This document shows, piece by piece, positions 20,033 through 28,760 of a stretch of DNA of 64,000 bases. A program made the position numbers and the translations under genes. Each line of letters starts with the position of its first letter. Within the stretch, counting starts at the first letter, position 1. Below the pieces are notes generated by a model. The model was not told the DNA's origin and made no database searches. It saw nothing but the letters and a program-made list of their open reading frames with translations. The DNA lies in NCBI RefSeq assembly GCF_004011805.1, contig NZ_RCHJ01000005.1, positions 186,001 through 250,000 of the forward strand. The letters run 5' to 3'. Source of the stretch: Piscinibacter defluvii. Lineage in GTDB: Bacteria; Pseudomonadota; Gammaproteobacteria; Burkholderiales; Burkholderiaceae_C.

Positions 20033-20890
20033 ATGCAACTGCTGGCCAATGTGCTGATCGACGGCGTGGCCTACGGCATGGTGCTGTTCATCATCGCCGT
20101 GGGCCTGTCGGCCACGCTCGGCCTGATGCGCTTCGTGAACCTCGCGCATGGCGCCTTCGCGATGATCGGCGGCTATGCGGCGGCCCTGCTCACCCGCGAG
20201 GCACAGTGGAGCTTCTGGCTGGCGGTGCCGGTGGCGCTGGCGCTCACCGCGGCGGCCGGCGCGCTGCTCGAGTCGCTGGTGCTGCGCCATCTGTACCGCC
20301 GCAGCGAACTCGAGCAGGTGCTGTTCACGATCGGCCTGACCTTCTTCCTGATTGCGCTGACCAATGCACTCGCGGGGCCGCAGGTGCAGCTGATCACCTT
20401 GCCGCCGCTGCTGGCGCAGCCGGTGGACCTGGGCTTCCGCACGCTGCCCGCGCAGCGCTTGCTGGTGATCGGCGCAGGCATCGTGGTGGCCGCTGGCGCG
20501 GCCTGGACGGTGACGCGCACGCGCTTCGGCGTCTGGCTGCGTGCCGCCGTCGATCATCCGGACACCGCGGCCACACTGGGCATCCCGATCCGCACGGTGC
20601 AATGCGCCAGTTTCGCTGCCGGTGCTGCACTGGCCGGGCTGGGCGGCGTGCTGGGCGCCGAGCTGATGCCGCTGGAGCCGTACTACGCGCTGAAGTATCT
20701 GGTGCTGGTGCTCGTCGTCGTCGCGGTGGGCGGCATGGGCAGCCTGCCCGGCTCGCTGCTCGCCGCCCTCGTGCTCGGCACGGTGGAGACGGCGAGCAAG
20801 TACCTCGCCTCCGACTGGGGGAGCCTGTTCTTCTTCCTCGCCATGGCCGTGCTGCTGGCATGGCGTCCCGACGGCTTGCTGAAACGATGA
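20033..20890 (+). CDS. Branched-chain-type ABC permease (LivH-like)
   Basis: A 285-aa inner-membrane permease with about eight helices. It has the LivH opening DGVAYGMVLFIIAVGLSATLGLMRFVNLAHGAFAMIGGY, in which NLAHG is the family signature, and the cytoplasmic loop RTRFGVWLRAAVDHPDTAATLGI that contacts the ATPase. It starts 21 nt after the binding-protein gene and overlaps the next permease by an ATGA junction. Confidence 0.92.
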   Translation: MQLLANVLIDGVAYGMVLFIIAVGLSATLGLMRFVNLAHGAFAMIGGYAAALLTREAQWSFWLAVPVALALTAAAGALLESLVLRHLYRRSELEQVLFTIGLTFFLIALTNALAGPQVQLITLPPLLAQPVDLGFRTLPAQRLLVIGAGIVVAAGAAWTVTRTRFGVWLRAAVDHPDTAATLGIPIRTVQCASFAAGAALAGLGGVLGAELMPLEPYYALKYLVLVLVVVAVGGMGSLPGSLLAALVLGTVETASKYLASDWGSLFFFLAMAVLLAWRPDGLLKR

Positions 20891-21852
20891 ACGGCACCGA
20901 TTCGCAGGCACCGCGCATGGCGCCCCCCTGGCGCGCGCCGCTGATCCTGCTGGGCATCGGCCTCATCGCCTGGTGGGCCCTGCCCGATCAGCTCGGCCTG
21001 CTGACCCGCATCGCCATCACCGCGCTGTTCGTGCTGTCGCTCGACCTGGTGGTCGGCATCGCCGGACTCGCCACGCTCGGGCATGCCGCGCTCTTCGGCG
21101 CCGGCGCCTATGCGGCCGGCATCTTCGCGCTGCGCGTCCACGGCGATCCGCTGATGGGGCTGGCCGTCGGCACGGGCGCCGGCGCGCTGCTGGCGCTGGC
21201 ATCCGGCGCCTTCCTGCTGCGCTACCACGGCTTCACCTTCCTGATGCTGACCGTGGCGATCGCGCAGATCCTGCTCAGCCTGGCGCAGAAGGCGCGCGAC
21301 TGGACCGGCGGCGACGACGGCCTGTCGGGCTTCATGATGGGGCCGCTGCTCGGGCGTTTCGCCTTCGACCTCGAGGGCCGCACGGCGGCGCTGTATGCGC
21401 TGGGCGTGCTCGTCGTCGGCTATTACGTGGCGCGCCGCGTGGTCGATTCGCCGTTCGGCCTGGCGGTTCGCGGCATCCACGAGAACCGCGCCCGCATGGC
21501 CGCGCTGGGCACGCCGGTCACGACGCGGCTGCTCGCCACCTACACCTTCGCCGGTGCGCTGGCCGGCGCGGCCGGCGCGCTGTCGGCGCAGACCCATGCC
21601 ATCGTCGCGCTGGACAGCCTGTCCTTCGCGCTCTCGGCCGAGGCGCTGGTGATGCTGATCCTCGGTGGTGCCGGCCGCCTGCACGGGGCGCTGATCGGCG
21701 CGGCGATCTTCACGCTGCTGCACCACACGGCGGCATCGATCAATCCGTACCACTGGCTCTTCATCATCGGCGCAGCGCTGATGGCGGTGGTGCTGGTGCC
21801 GCCGCAGAAGGCCTGGGGCTGGCTGCGTGCGCGACTGGGGTGGAAGGCGTGA
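20887..21852 (+). CDS. Branched-chain-type ABC permease (LivM-like)
   Basis: A 321-aa partner permease with LivM features: VVGIAGLATLGHAALFGAGAYA after the first helices, the substrate-path region GFTFLMLTVAIAQI and the coupling loop VVDSPFGLAVRGIHENRARMAALG. The ATG overlaps the preceding stop (ATGA) and its own stop overlaps the GTG of the ATPase gene, so the importer genes are translationally chained. Confidence 0.92.
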   Translation: MNGTDSQAPRMAPPWRAPLILLGIGLIAWWALPDQLGLLTRIAITALFVLSLDLVVGIAGLATLGHAALFGAGAYAAGIFALRVHGDPLMGLAVGTGAGALLALASGAFLLRYHGFTFLMLTVAIAQILLSLAQKARDWTGGDDGLSGFMMGPLLGRFAFDLEGRTAALYALGVLVVGYYVARRVVDSPFGLAVRGIHENRARMAALGTPVTTRLLATYTFAGALAGAAGALSAQTHAIVALDSLSFALSAEALVMLILGGAGRLHGALIGAAIFTLLHHTAASINPYHWLFIIGAALMAVVLVPPQKAWGWLRARLGWKA

Positions 21853-22592
21853 GCCAGGTGCTGCTCGAAACCCGCGCGCTCGACAAGCGCTACGGTGGCC
21901 TGCACGTCACGCGCCAGGTCTCCTTGCTGATGCGTGCCGGCGACCGGCTGGCGCTGATCGGCCCGAACGGCGCGGGCAAGACGACGCTGGTCAACCAGAT
22001 CAGCGGCACGGTGGCGCCGAGCTCCGGCAGTGTCTGGCTCGACGGCGAGGACGTGACGCGCCGCTCCCAGGCGCAGCGTGTGCGCGCCGGCCTGGCCCGC
22101 ACCTTCCAGATCACCACCCTGGCGCCGCACCTGCCGGTGCAACGGCAGGTGGAGCTGGCCCTGTTCGAGCGCGAAGGGTTGACGGGTCGCTTCTGGCGCT
22201 CGATCGACGGCTATCCGGCGCTGGCCGCCGAAGCGCGCGCGCTGCTGCAGCAACTCGGCCTGGGCGCGCACGCGGGCTGGCCGACCGAGCGGCTGGCCTA
22301 CGGCGAACGCCGCCTGGTGGAGATGGCGCTGGCACTCGCGCTGCGGCCGAAGGTGCTGCTGCTCGACGAGCCGATGGCGGGCGTGCCGCAGGGCGAAGGC
22401 ACGCGGCTGCTCGCCGCGCTCGATGCGCTGCCGAAGGAACTGGCCGTGCTGATCATCGAACACGACATGGACCTCGTCTTCCGCTTCGCCAGCCGCATCG
22501 TCGTGCTGGCCGAGGGCGCGGTGATCGCCGACGGCGCGCCGGCCGAGATCCGCGGCGACGCGCGCGTGCGTGCCGCCTACCTGGGGCAATGA
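21849..22592 (+). CDS. ABC ATPase (LivG-like)
   Basis: A 247-aa ATPase starting with GTG at a GTGA overlap. Walker A is GPNGAGKTT, Walker B is VLLLDEPMAGV. The signature region reads LAYGERRLVEMALALAL, the LivG form of the LSGGQ motif, and the DVTRRSQAQRVRAGLARTFQ region is LivG-typical. It powers the upstream permease pair with the LivF-like partner. The next gene begins within its stop codon (ATGA). Confidence 0.92.
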   Translation: MSQVLLETRALDKRYGGLHVTRQVSLLMRAGDRLALIGPNGAGKTTLVNQISGTVAPSSGSVWLDGEDVTRRSQAQRVRAGLARTFQITTLAPHLPVQRQVELALFEREGLTGRFWRSIDGYPALAAEARALLQQLGLGAHAGWPTERLAYGERRLVEMALALALRPKVLLLDEPMAGVPQGEGTRLLAALDALPKELAVLIIEHDMDLVFRFASRIVVLAEGAVIADGAPAEIRGDARVRAAYLGQ

Positions 22593-23308
22593 GCATGGCC
22601 GCGCCGCTGCTCGAACTGCACGACGTGGTGGCCGGCTACGGCCCGATCACGGTGCTCAACGGACTGTCCTTCTCCGTGGCGCCGAAGGAGAAGCTGGCGA
22701 TCATCGGCCGCAACGGCGTCGGCAAGACCACCGCGCTGGCCGCGGTGATGGGCCTGGCCGAGCTGCACGGCGGCCGCATCGTCTTCGACGGCGAGGATCT
22801 GGCCGGCCTCGCGCCGCACCAGCGCGCGGCGCGCGGGCTCGGGCTGGTGCCGCAGACGCGCGACATCTTCCCCTCGCTGACGGTGGAGGAGAACCTCGTG
22901 GCCGGGCTGAAGCGCCGGCCGCGCCGTGCGATCGACGAGGCCTACGCGCTCTTCCCGCGCCTGGCGGAGAGGCGGCGCCACGGCGGCGCGCAGCTCTCCG
23001 GCGGCGAGCAGCAGATGCTGTCGGTGGCCCGCACGCTGCTCGGCGCGCCGCGCCTGCTGCTGCTGGACGAACCGCTCGAAGGCCTGGCGCCGCTGATCCG
23101 CCAGGAGCTGCTGGCCGCCTTCGCCCGCATGAGCCGCGAGCACGGCATCACGGTGGTCATCGTCGAGCAGCAGGTGCAGGAAGCACTCGGCTACGCCGAC
23201 CGCGCCCTGGTGCTCGAGCGCGGCGCCGTGGCCCACGAATCGAGCGCGCCGGCGCTGCGCGAGGACACCGCGACGCTGGAGCGCCTGGTCGGCGTGGCGG
23301 TGCACTGA
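22589..23308 (+). CDS. ABC ATPase (LivF-like)
   Basis: A 239-aa ATPase with Walker A GRNGVGKTT, Q-loop LVPQTRDIFPSLTVEENL, signature LSGGEQQMLSVARTLL and Walker B LLLLDEPLEGLAP, a clean LivF pattern. It is the last importer gene; the P450 gene follows after 19 nt with its own GGAGG ribosome site, so uptake and oxidation are probably expressed together. Confidence 0.92.
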   Translation: MSMAAPLLELHDVVAGYGPITVLNGLSFSVAPKEKLAIIGRNGVGKTTALAAVMGLAELHGGRIVFDGEDLAGLAPHQRAARGLGLVPQTRDIFPSLTVEENLVAGLKRRPRRAIDEAYALFPRLAERRRHGGAQLSGGEQQMLSVARTLLGAPRLLLLDEPLEGLAPLIRQELLAAFARMSREHGITVVIVEQQVQEALGYADRALVLERGAVAHESSAPALREDTATLERLVGVAVH

Positions 23309-23327
23309 AGGAACTGGAGGAGAGGCG

Positions 23328-24527
23328 ATGAACGAGACCGCGAACATGCCCGTGCTGGACATCGATCCCTACGCGACGGAGAACCTGCTCGATCCCTATC
23401 CGATGCACGAGCGCATGCGCGAGGCCGGCCCGGTGGTCCGGCTCGCGCCCTATCCCACCGTGGTGGCCTGCGCCCGCCACGAGCAGGTGCACGCGGTGTT
23501 CAACGACCACGCCACCTTCATCTCCGGCGCGGGCGTCGGCCTGACCAACTTCAACCTGGAGACGCCGTTCCGGCCGAAGAGCCTGATCCTCGAGGCCGAC
23601 CCGCCGCTGCACACGCAGACCCGCGCCGTGCTCTCCCGCATCCTCAGCCCGAAGGCGGTGATGCAGATCCGTGCCACCTTCACCGCAGTGGCGGAGAAAC
23701 TGGTCGAGCGCTGCGTCGAGAAGGGCACGATCTGCGGCATCCACGATCTGGCGCAGATCTATCCGCTGAAGGTCTTTCCCGATGCCGTCGGTGTGGGCGA
23801 CGACGGCCGGGACAACCTGCTGGTCTACGGCGACCTCGTCTTCAACTCGATGGGCCCGCGCAATGCGCTGCTGGCCCGGTCGGCCGAGCGCATGGGACCG
23901 GTGACCGAGTGGATCATGTCGAACTGCCAGCGCGAGCACCTGCGCCCCGGCGGCTTCGGCGATCAGATCTACCAGGCCGCCGACGCCGGCGAGATCACCC
24001 ACGAGCAGGCGCCGTTGCTGGTGCGCTCGTTCCTGTCGGCCGGCGTGGACACCACCATCAACGGCCTCGGCAATGCGCTGTTCGCGCTGGCGCACCACCC
24101 CGAGCAGTATGCGAAGCTGCACGCCGACGCGTCGCTCGCCCGCCCGGCGTTCGAGGAAGCCCTGCGCTGGGAATCGACCGCGCAGACCTTCTACCGCACC
24201 GCGGTGCGCGACTGCGAGATCGCTGGCGTGCCGGTGGCCGAGAACACCAAGGTGCTGTGCATGCTCGCCGCGGCCAACCGCGACCCGCGCAAGTGGCCCG
24301 ACCCCGACCGCTACGATATCGAGCGGCGGCCGAGCGGCCACGTGGCGTTCGGCGCCGGCATCCACGGCTGCGTCGGTCAGGCGGTGGCTCGGCTCGAAGG
24401 CGAAGTGGTGCTGACGGCGCTGGCCAGGCGCGTCAAGCGCATCGAGCCTGCCGGTCAGCATACCCGCCGCCTGAACAACACGCTGCGTGCCCTCGACACC
24501 TTGCCCCTGCGACTGATTCCGGCCTGA
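23328..24527 (+). CDS. Cytochrome P450, CYP199A-like
   Basis: A soluble bacterial P450 of 399 aa. Heme ligand Cys348 is in FGAGIHGCVGQ, the ExxR pair is Glu277/Arg280, and the proton-relay Asp241-Thr242 lies in SAGVDTT. Throughout it resembles CYP199A2/A4, which demethylate 4-methoxybenzoate-type acids: SLILEADPPLHTQTRAVLS, CQREHLRPGGFG and the C-terminal RRLNNTLRALDTLPL. With a constant 10-residue offset, the carboxylate-binding residues of CYP199A4 (Arg92, Ser95, Arg243, Ser244, Ser247) are kept as Arg82, Ser85, Arg233, Ser234 and Ser237. Phe182 and Phe298 are kept, but Phe185 becomes Met175 and Val295 becomes Ala285. An aromatic or cinnamic acid substrate with an altered pocket is predicted. 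Electron partners follow in the operon. Confidence 0.9.
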   Translation: MNETANMPVLDIDPYATENLLDPYPMHERMREAGPVVRLAPYPTVVACARHEQVHAVFNDHATFISGAGVGLTNFNLETPFRPKSLILEADPPLHTQTRAVLSRILSPKAVMQIRATFTAVAEKLVERCVEKGTICGIHDLAQIYPLKVFPDAVGVGDDGRDNLLVYGDLVFNSMGPRNALLARSAERMGPVTEWIMSNCQREHLRPGGFGDQIYQAADAGEITHEQAPLLVRSFLSAGVDTTINGLGNALFALAHHPEQYAKLHADASLARPAFEEALRWESTAQTFYRTAVRDCEIAGVPVAENTKVLCMLAAANRDPRKWPDPDRYDIERRPSGHVAFGAGIHGCVGQAVARLEGEVVLTALARRVKRIEPAGQHTRRLNNTLRALDTLPLRLIPA

Positions 24528-24548
24528 TTCCTGCGAGCGAACCTCACC

Positions 24549-24872
24549 ATGCCCGACATCACCTTCATCCTGGCCGACGGCAGCGAGCGCGGCCTCGAGG
24601 CGCCCGAGGGCGTCAGCGTCATGGCCGCGGCCACCGGGGCCGGCGTGCCGGGCATCGTCGCCGAGTGCGGCGGCTCGGCGATGTGCGCCACCTGCCACGT
24701 CTACGTCGACGACGCCTGGGCCGACGAGCTGCCTGCGCCTCTGGCCAACGAGCTGGAGATGCTCGAGTGCACTGCCGCGGAGCGGCAGCCGAACAGCCGG
24801 CTGTCGTGCCAGATCAAGCTCACCGCCGCGCTGCAGGGGCTGGTGGTGCGCATCCCGGAGCGCCAGCAGTAG
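24549..24872 (+). CDS. [2Fe-2S] ferredoxin, putidaredoxin type
   Basis: A 107-aa ferredoxin with cluster cysteines 40, 46, 49 and 87 (C-X5-C-X2-C-X37-C), the vertebrate/putidaredoxin-type spacing, starting CGGSAMCATC. It carries electrons from the reductase encoded two genes later to the P450, like palustrisredoxin in the CYP199A systems. It lies 21 nt after the P450 gene; the MarR start codon follows its stop directly. Confidence 0.93.
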   Translation: MPDITFILADGSERGLEAPEGVSVMAAATGAGVPGIVAECGGSAMCATCHVYVDDAWADELPAPLANELEMLECTAAERQPNSRLSCQIKLTAALQGLVVRIPERQQ

Positions 24873-25457
24873 ATGGCCACGAGCCCGCGCGCCAAGGCCA
24901 CCCGGCCGACGCTGCCGCCGGACGAGGCGGCGCCGACCAACGTCGACCTCGAACGCTACGTTCCGGCCTTCCTGACCTGGATCGCCAACAAGCTGTCGCG
25001 CGGCGCCTCGCAGAACTACCTGGCGGTGTTCGACGTCGGCATCGAGACCTGGCGCTGCCTGGTGCTGTTGGCCATCCACGGCTCGATCTCGGCCCAGCAG
25101 GTCTCGCGCATCATCGGCATGGACAAGGCCTCGGTGAGCCGATGCTTCAAGAGCATGCAGGCCAAGGGCCTGATCGCGATGGGCCTGGATGCCGACGACG
25201 GCCGCCTGCGCATCGCCACGCTGACGAAGAAGGGCCGCGCGCTGCACGACCAGATCCTCGGCGTGGCGCTGGAGCGCGAGCGCGCCTTCCTGTCGGTGCT
25301 GACACCGGCCGAGACCGAGACCTTGATCGGGCTGCTCAAGCGGCTGCACGAGAACCTGCCGGCGGTGGAGACCGCCACCGCGCGCTACGTGGCGCAGCGC
25401 TTCCCGAAGGCGGCGAAGCGCGGTGCTGCACGCGAGGCCCACGATGGCGACGAGTGA
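24873..25457 (+). CDS. MarR-family regulator inside the P450 operon
   Basis: A 194-aa MarR protein with an N-terminal extension (residues 1-30) and the winged helix around GSISAQQVSRIIGMDKASVSRCFKSM and the wing DADDGRLRIATLTKKG. MarR proteins near aromatic catabolic genes usually repress and are released by the aromatic acid. It is encoded in the operon with no gap after the ferredoxin and overlaps the reductase start by 14 nt, giving a simple feedback loop if it binds the tandem operators at 18726-18757. Confidence 0.88.
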   Translation: MATSPRAKATRPTLPPDEAAPTNVDLERYVPAFLTWIANKLSRGASQNYLAVFDVGIETWRCLVLLAIHGSISAQQVSRIIGMDKASVSRCFKSMQAKGLIAMGLDADDGRLRIATLTKKGRALHDQILGVALERERAFLSVLTPAETETLIGLLKRLHENLPAVETATARYVAQRFPKAAKRGAAREAHDGDE

Positions 25458-26670
25458 ACCCGACGGACCGATCGTGATCGTCGGCGGCGGCCACGCCGGC
25501 GCCGCGCTGTGTGCTGCGCTGGCCGCCGCAGGACTCGACAGCCGCACCCATCTCGTCTGCGCCGAACACGATCTGCCCTACCAGCGCCCGCCGCTGTCCA
25601 AGGCATTCCTGAAGAACCCCGGCGAGGCGGTGCAACTGCATCGCCACGAGGCCTGGTACGCCGAGTCGGGCATCACGCTGCACCGCGCCGACCCGGCCCT
25701 GGCTATCGACCGCGCGGCCCGCACGCTGACGCTGCGCTCGGGTGCGGTGCTGCGATACGGCTGGCTGGTGCTCGCCACCGGCGCCGCGGCGCGCACCGTG
25801 CCGGCCTTGCCCGCCTCGCTGGCCAACGTGGCCGTGCTGCGCAGCGCCGCCGATGCGCTGCGCCTGCGCAGTCTGCTCGACGCCGCACGGCGCGTGACCG
25901 TGCTCGGCGGCGGCTTCATCGGCCTGGAGATCGCCGCCACCGCCGCGCTGCTGGGCAAGTCGGTCACCGTGCTGGAGGCCGCACCGCGCCTGCTGCAGCG
26001 TTCGGTGTCACCGGAGCTGGCCGAGCACGTGCTGAACGGACACCGCGCCGTCGGCACCGATGTGCGGCTGGGCGTGGCGGTGAGCGATTTCGTGGTCGAG
26101 GGTGACCGGCTCGTCGCCCTCTCGGTCGACGGGCGTCGCGAACTCGTCGAGCTGCTGGTGATGGGCATCGGTGCCACGCCGGAGACCTCGCTCGCGCAGG
26201 CGGCCGGGCTGGTGTGCGACAACGGCATCGGCGTCGATGCCTGCCTGCAGACCTCCGACCCGTCCATCCTGGCCATCGGCGACTGTGCCAACTTTCCCGA
26301 GCACGGCACCGGGCGACGCCTGCGCCTGGAGTCCGTGCAGAACGCCAACGACCAGGCGCGCACCGCGGCAGCGACCATGCAAGGCCGACCGGAGCCGTAT
26401 CGGGCCGTGCCCTGGTTCTGGTCGGAGCAGGGATCCATGCGCCTGCAGATGGTCGGCCTGATGCCGCCGGATGCCAGGCGCGTGCGCCGGCCAGGCCCGA
26501 CACCGACCAGCTTCTCGTTGCTGCACTACCAGGGTGACCGACTGGCGTGTGTGGAAAGCGTGAATGCGCCGCTCGACCACATGACTGCGCGCAAGCTGCT
26601 GGAGGCGGGCAGGAGCCCTGCACCGGAGCTCGCGGCCGACCCTGCCGTGCCGCTCAAGCACCATCTGTAG
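25444..26670 (+). CDS. FAD-dependent ferredoxin reductase
   Basis: A 408-aa reductase of the putidaredoxin-reductase/BphA4 family. The FAD site is PIVIVGGGHAGAALCAAL near the N-terminus, the NADH site is RVTVLGGGFIGLEIAATAAL around residues 145-165, the second FAD motif is PSILAIGDCANF, and the C-terminal domain includes PWFWSEQGSMRLQMVGL. It would pass electrons from NADH to the [2Fe-2S] ferredoxin. The start MATSEPDGP at 25444 is preferred; an in-frame ATG at 25423 would add seven residues. It is the last gene of the operon. Confidence 0.92.
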   Translation: MATSEPDGPIVIVGGGHAGAALCAALAAAGLDSRTHLVCAEHDLPYQRPPLSKAFLKNPGEAVQLHRHEAWYAESGITLHRADPALAIDRAARTLTLRSGAVLRYGWLVLATGAAARTVPALPASLANVAVLRSAADALRLRSLLDAARRVTVLGGGFIGLEIAATAALLGKSVTVLEAAPRLLQRSVSPELAEHVLNGHRAVGTDVRLGVAVSDFVVEGDRLVALSVDGRRELVELLVMGIGATPETSLAQAAGLVCDNGIGVDACLQTSDPSILAIGDCANFPEHGTGRRLRLESVQNANDQARTAAATMQGRPEPYRAVPWFWSEQGSMRLQMVGLMPPDARRVRRPGPTPTSFSLLHYQGDRLACVESVNAPLDHMTARKLLEAGRSPAPELAADPAVPLKHHL

Positions 26671-26835
26671 CTCACGGTGGCTCCGGCCGGCACGCGAAAC
26701 GCCGGTCTCGAACGCCCCGGCCGAGGCGATGCCTGCATGGCGGTGCCATGTCCGGTCTGGTGGGTTCGGCACGTACTGGAGAGCAGGAACGGTCCGGCGC
26801 GGCGCGCCGTCACCTCAGCCCACCAGGAGCCACGC

Positions 26836-28743
26836 ATGAACAGGTCGATCTCGCTTCGCTCGCTTTGCAGCCTGGGGCTCGCCGTGCTGGTCGCCATGGC
26901 CCTGGGTTCGCCGCCGCGATCCCTCGCGCACGAGCGCGACGGCGACGATCTGCGGGACGCCCGACCCGCGCCGGGGTGGCTCTTCTCCGGCCGCGGTGCG
27001 GGGGGCGTGATTCCCGACGGCATCGGCACCAACATGTCGGGTGCGCCCTTGCGCTCGACCATCGTGGTGCCGCGCCACTTCTCCGGTCCCGTCACGACGG
27101 TCTGGGTGGAGTTCGATGGGCTGGCGCACACCTGGCCCGGCGACCTCCGTGCGCGCCTGATCCACCCCGACGGGACGACGGCGATGGATCTCTTCAGCCG
27201 TCCGGGCCGGGGCGCCGGCGAGTTCACGATCTCGAGCACCTTCGGATTCGGTGCGGACTTCGTCGCCACGAACAAGTACACCTTCGCGGACAACGGAACG
27301 ATCCTGTTCCTGCCCCACCCCCTGGCCGGCCCGCCGGGGGGCTGGCAGGAAGGCCCGTCGATCTCGTCGGGAACCTTCCGCCCCACGTCGAACCCGAACG
27401 CGCCCGACGCGAATGCGCTCGACTACATGTACACGCCCGCCTCGTTTGCACGCACCTTCGGGGGCAAGCGGGCGGATGGCGCGTGGACCCTGGAGATCAC
27501 CGAATGGGCGGGCGACGAGACGGGATCGCTGCGGGGATGGACGCTGAACATCTGCTCGGGAACCTGCCCCGCCGCGCGGCCGGCCGCCGGCGACGAGTTG
27601 CTCAGGCTCACGGCCTTCAGTCCGGGCCTCGGGTGGAGTTTCGGCGAGAGCATCGCGGTGGACCGATCGACTGTCGTCGTGGGTTCGCCCAGCTATGGCG
27701 GCGGCGGCGGATTCTCGGCCGGAGCGGCCTATCTGTTCGACGCGACGACGGGGCGGCAGACGGCGCTCCTGCCACCCACCAACGACGCAGCCGGCTTCGC
27801 CCGATTCGGCCATGCCGTGGCCATCGATCGCCACACCGTGCTGGTGGGCGCCCCGCGTGACCGCATCGACGTCATCGGCGCCGGCTGGCCGACCGGTTCG
27901 GTCACGGTGTACGACGTGCGGGACCGGGACCGGCCCGTCGAACGGATGAAGCTGCTTCCCGGCGACGCCGACGGGAGCGTGGCGTGGGAGTTCGGCACCT
28001 CGGTGGCGGTCCGCGGAAAGCTGGCCGCCGTGGGTGCCTACGTGGGCAACGGACTGCATGCGAACGGCAAGGTGTACCTGTTCGACCTGGCCACGGGAGA
28101 CCAGCTCGCCGCGTTCACGGCGTCGGACACCGTGACGGGCGATGCCTTCGGCCGGCAGCTCGCGATCAGCGGCAACACGCTGCTCGTCTCCGCGCCGGTC
28201 AAGGACGGTGACACCGGCGCCGTCTACGTCTTCGACGTGAGCAACCCGCATCATCCCGTCCAGCGCCACAAGCTCACCGCCGCCGATGCCGGTGACGGCC
28301 GGTTCGGCCATGCCCTCGCCATCGACGGCGACCGGATCCTCGTGGGAGCGCCATGGGTGCGCAGCGGGGAGGCGTTCATGGGCGCGGCCTACCTGTTCGA
28401 TGCCAGCTCGGGGCGCCGGCTGGCCAGGCTGACGGCTTCCACCCCGCCCACGAGGTCATTCAACTTCGGCTGGTCGGTCGCGCTCAGGAACAGGACGGCG
28501 GTGGTCGGGGTTCCCTTCTCCGACGGCCCCTTCGGACTGTCTTCGGGTTCGGCCTATGTCTTCGACATCGGCGAGCCGCGCCGCTCGGTCGAGGTCCTGA
28601 CGCTCGCGGCCTCGGACGCCGAGGACTCGGACTGGTTCGGACTCGCTGCCGCGATGGACGGCGACAGGATCTTCGTCGGCGCGACGCAGATCTTCACCAG
28701 CGCGGGGAAGGTGACGGTCTTCCAGGCACCCGGGCGTCCATGA
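26836..28743 (+). CDS. Secreted P-domain / FG-GAP beta-propeller protein
   Basis: A 635-aa protein with a signal peptide (to about residue 31, SLAHE). Residues 55-235 resemble the proprotein-convertase P-domain (FSGPVTTVWVEFDGLAHTWP, DLRARLIHPDG, GAWTLEITEWAGDETGSL, ending in a WTLNICSG strand). From about 250 on there are at least six FG-GAP-like blades with repeated FG-x-A/S-V/L-A-I/V and VGAP elements such as FGHAVAIDRHTVLVGAP and FGHALAIDGDRILVGAP, forming a beta-propeller. No protease domain is present although P-domains usually follow one. Probably extracellular adhesion or ligand binding. The stop overlaps an alternative start of the RTX gene (ATGA), so the two secreted proteins are co-expressed. 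Confidence 0.75.
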   Translation: MNRSISLRSLCSLGLAVLVAMALGSPPRSLAHERDGDDLRDARPAPGWLFSGRGAGGVIPDGIGTNMSGAPLRSTIVVPRHFSGPVTTVWVEFDGLAHTWPGDLRARLIHPDGTTAMDLFSRPGRGAGEFTISSTFGFGADFVATNKYTFADNGTILFLPHPLAGPPGGWQEGPSISSGTFRPTSNPNAPDANALDYMYTPASFARTFGGKRADGAWTLEITEWAGDETGSLRGWTLNICSGTCPAARPAAGDELLRLTAFSPGLGWSFGESIAVDRSTVVVGSPSYGGGGGFSAGAAYLFDATTGRQTALLPPTNDAAGFARFGHAVAIDRHTVLVGAPRDRIDVIGAGWPTGSVTVYDVRDRDRPVERMKLLPGDADGSVAWEFGTSVAVRGKLAAVGAYVGNGLHANGKVYLFDLATGDQLAAFTASDTVTGDAFGRQLAISGNTLLVSAPVKDGDTGAVYVFDVSNPHHPVQRHKLTAADAGDGRFGHALAIDGDRILVGAPWVRSGEAFMGAAYLFDASSGRRLARLTASTPPTRSFNFGWSVALRNRTAVVGVPFSDGPFGLSSGSAYVFDIGEPRRSVEVLTLAASDAEDSDWFGLAAAMDGDRIFVGATQIFTSAGKVTVFQAPGRP

Positions 28744-28760
28744 CGCAGGAGGAGCATTCC

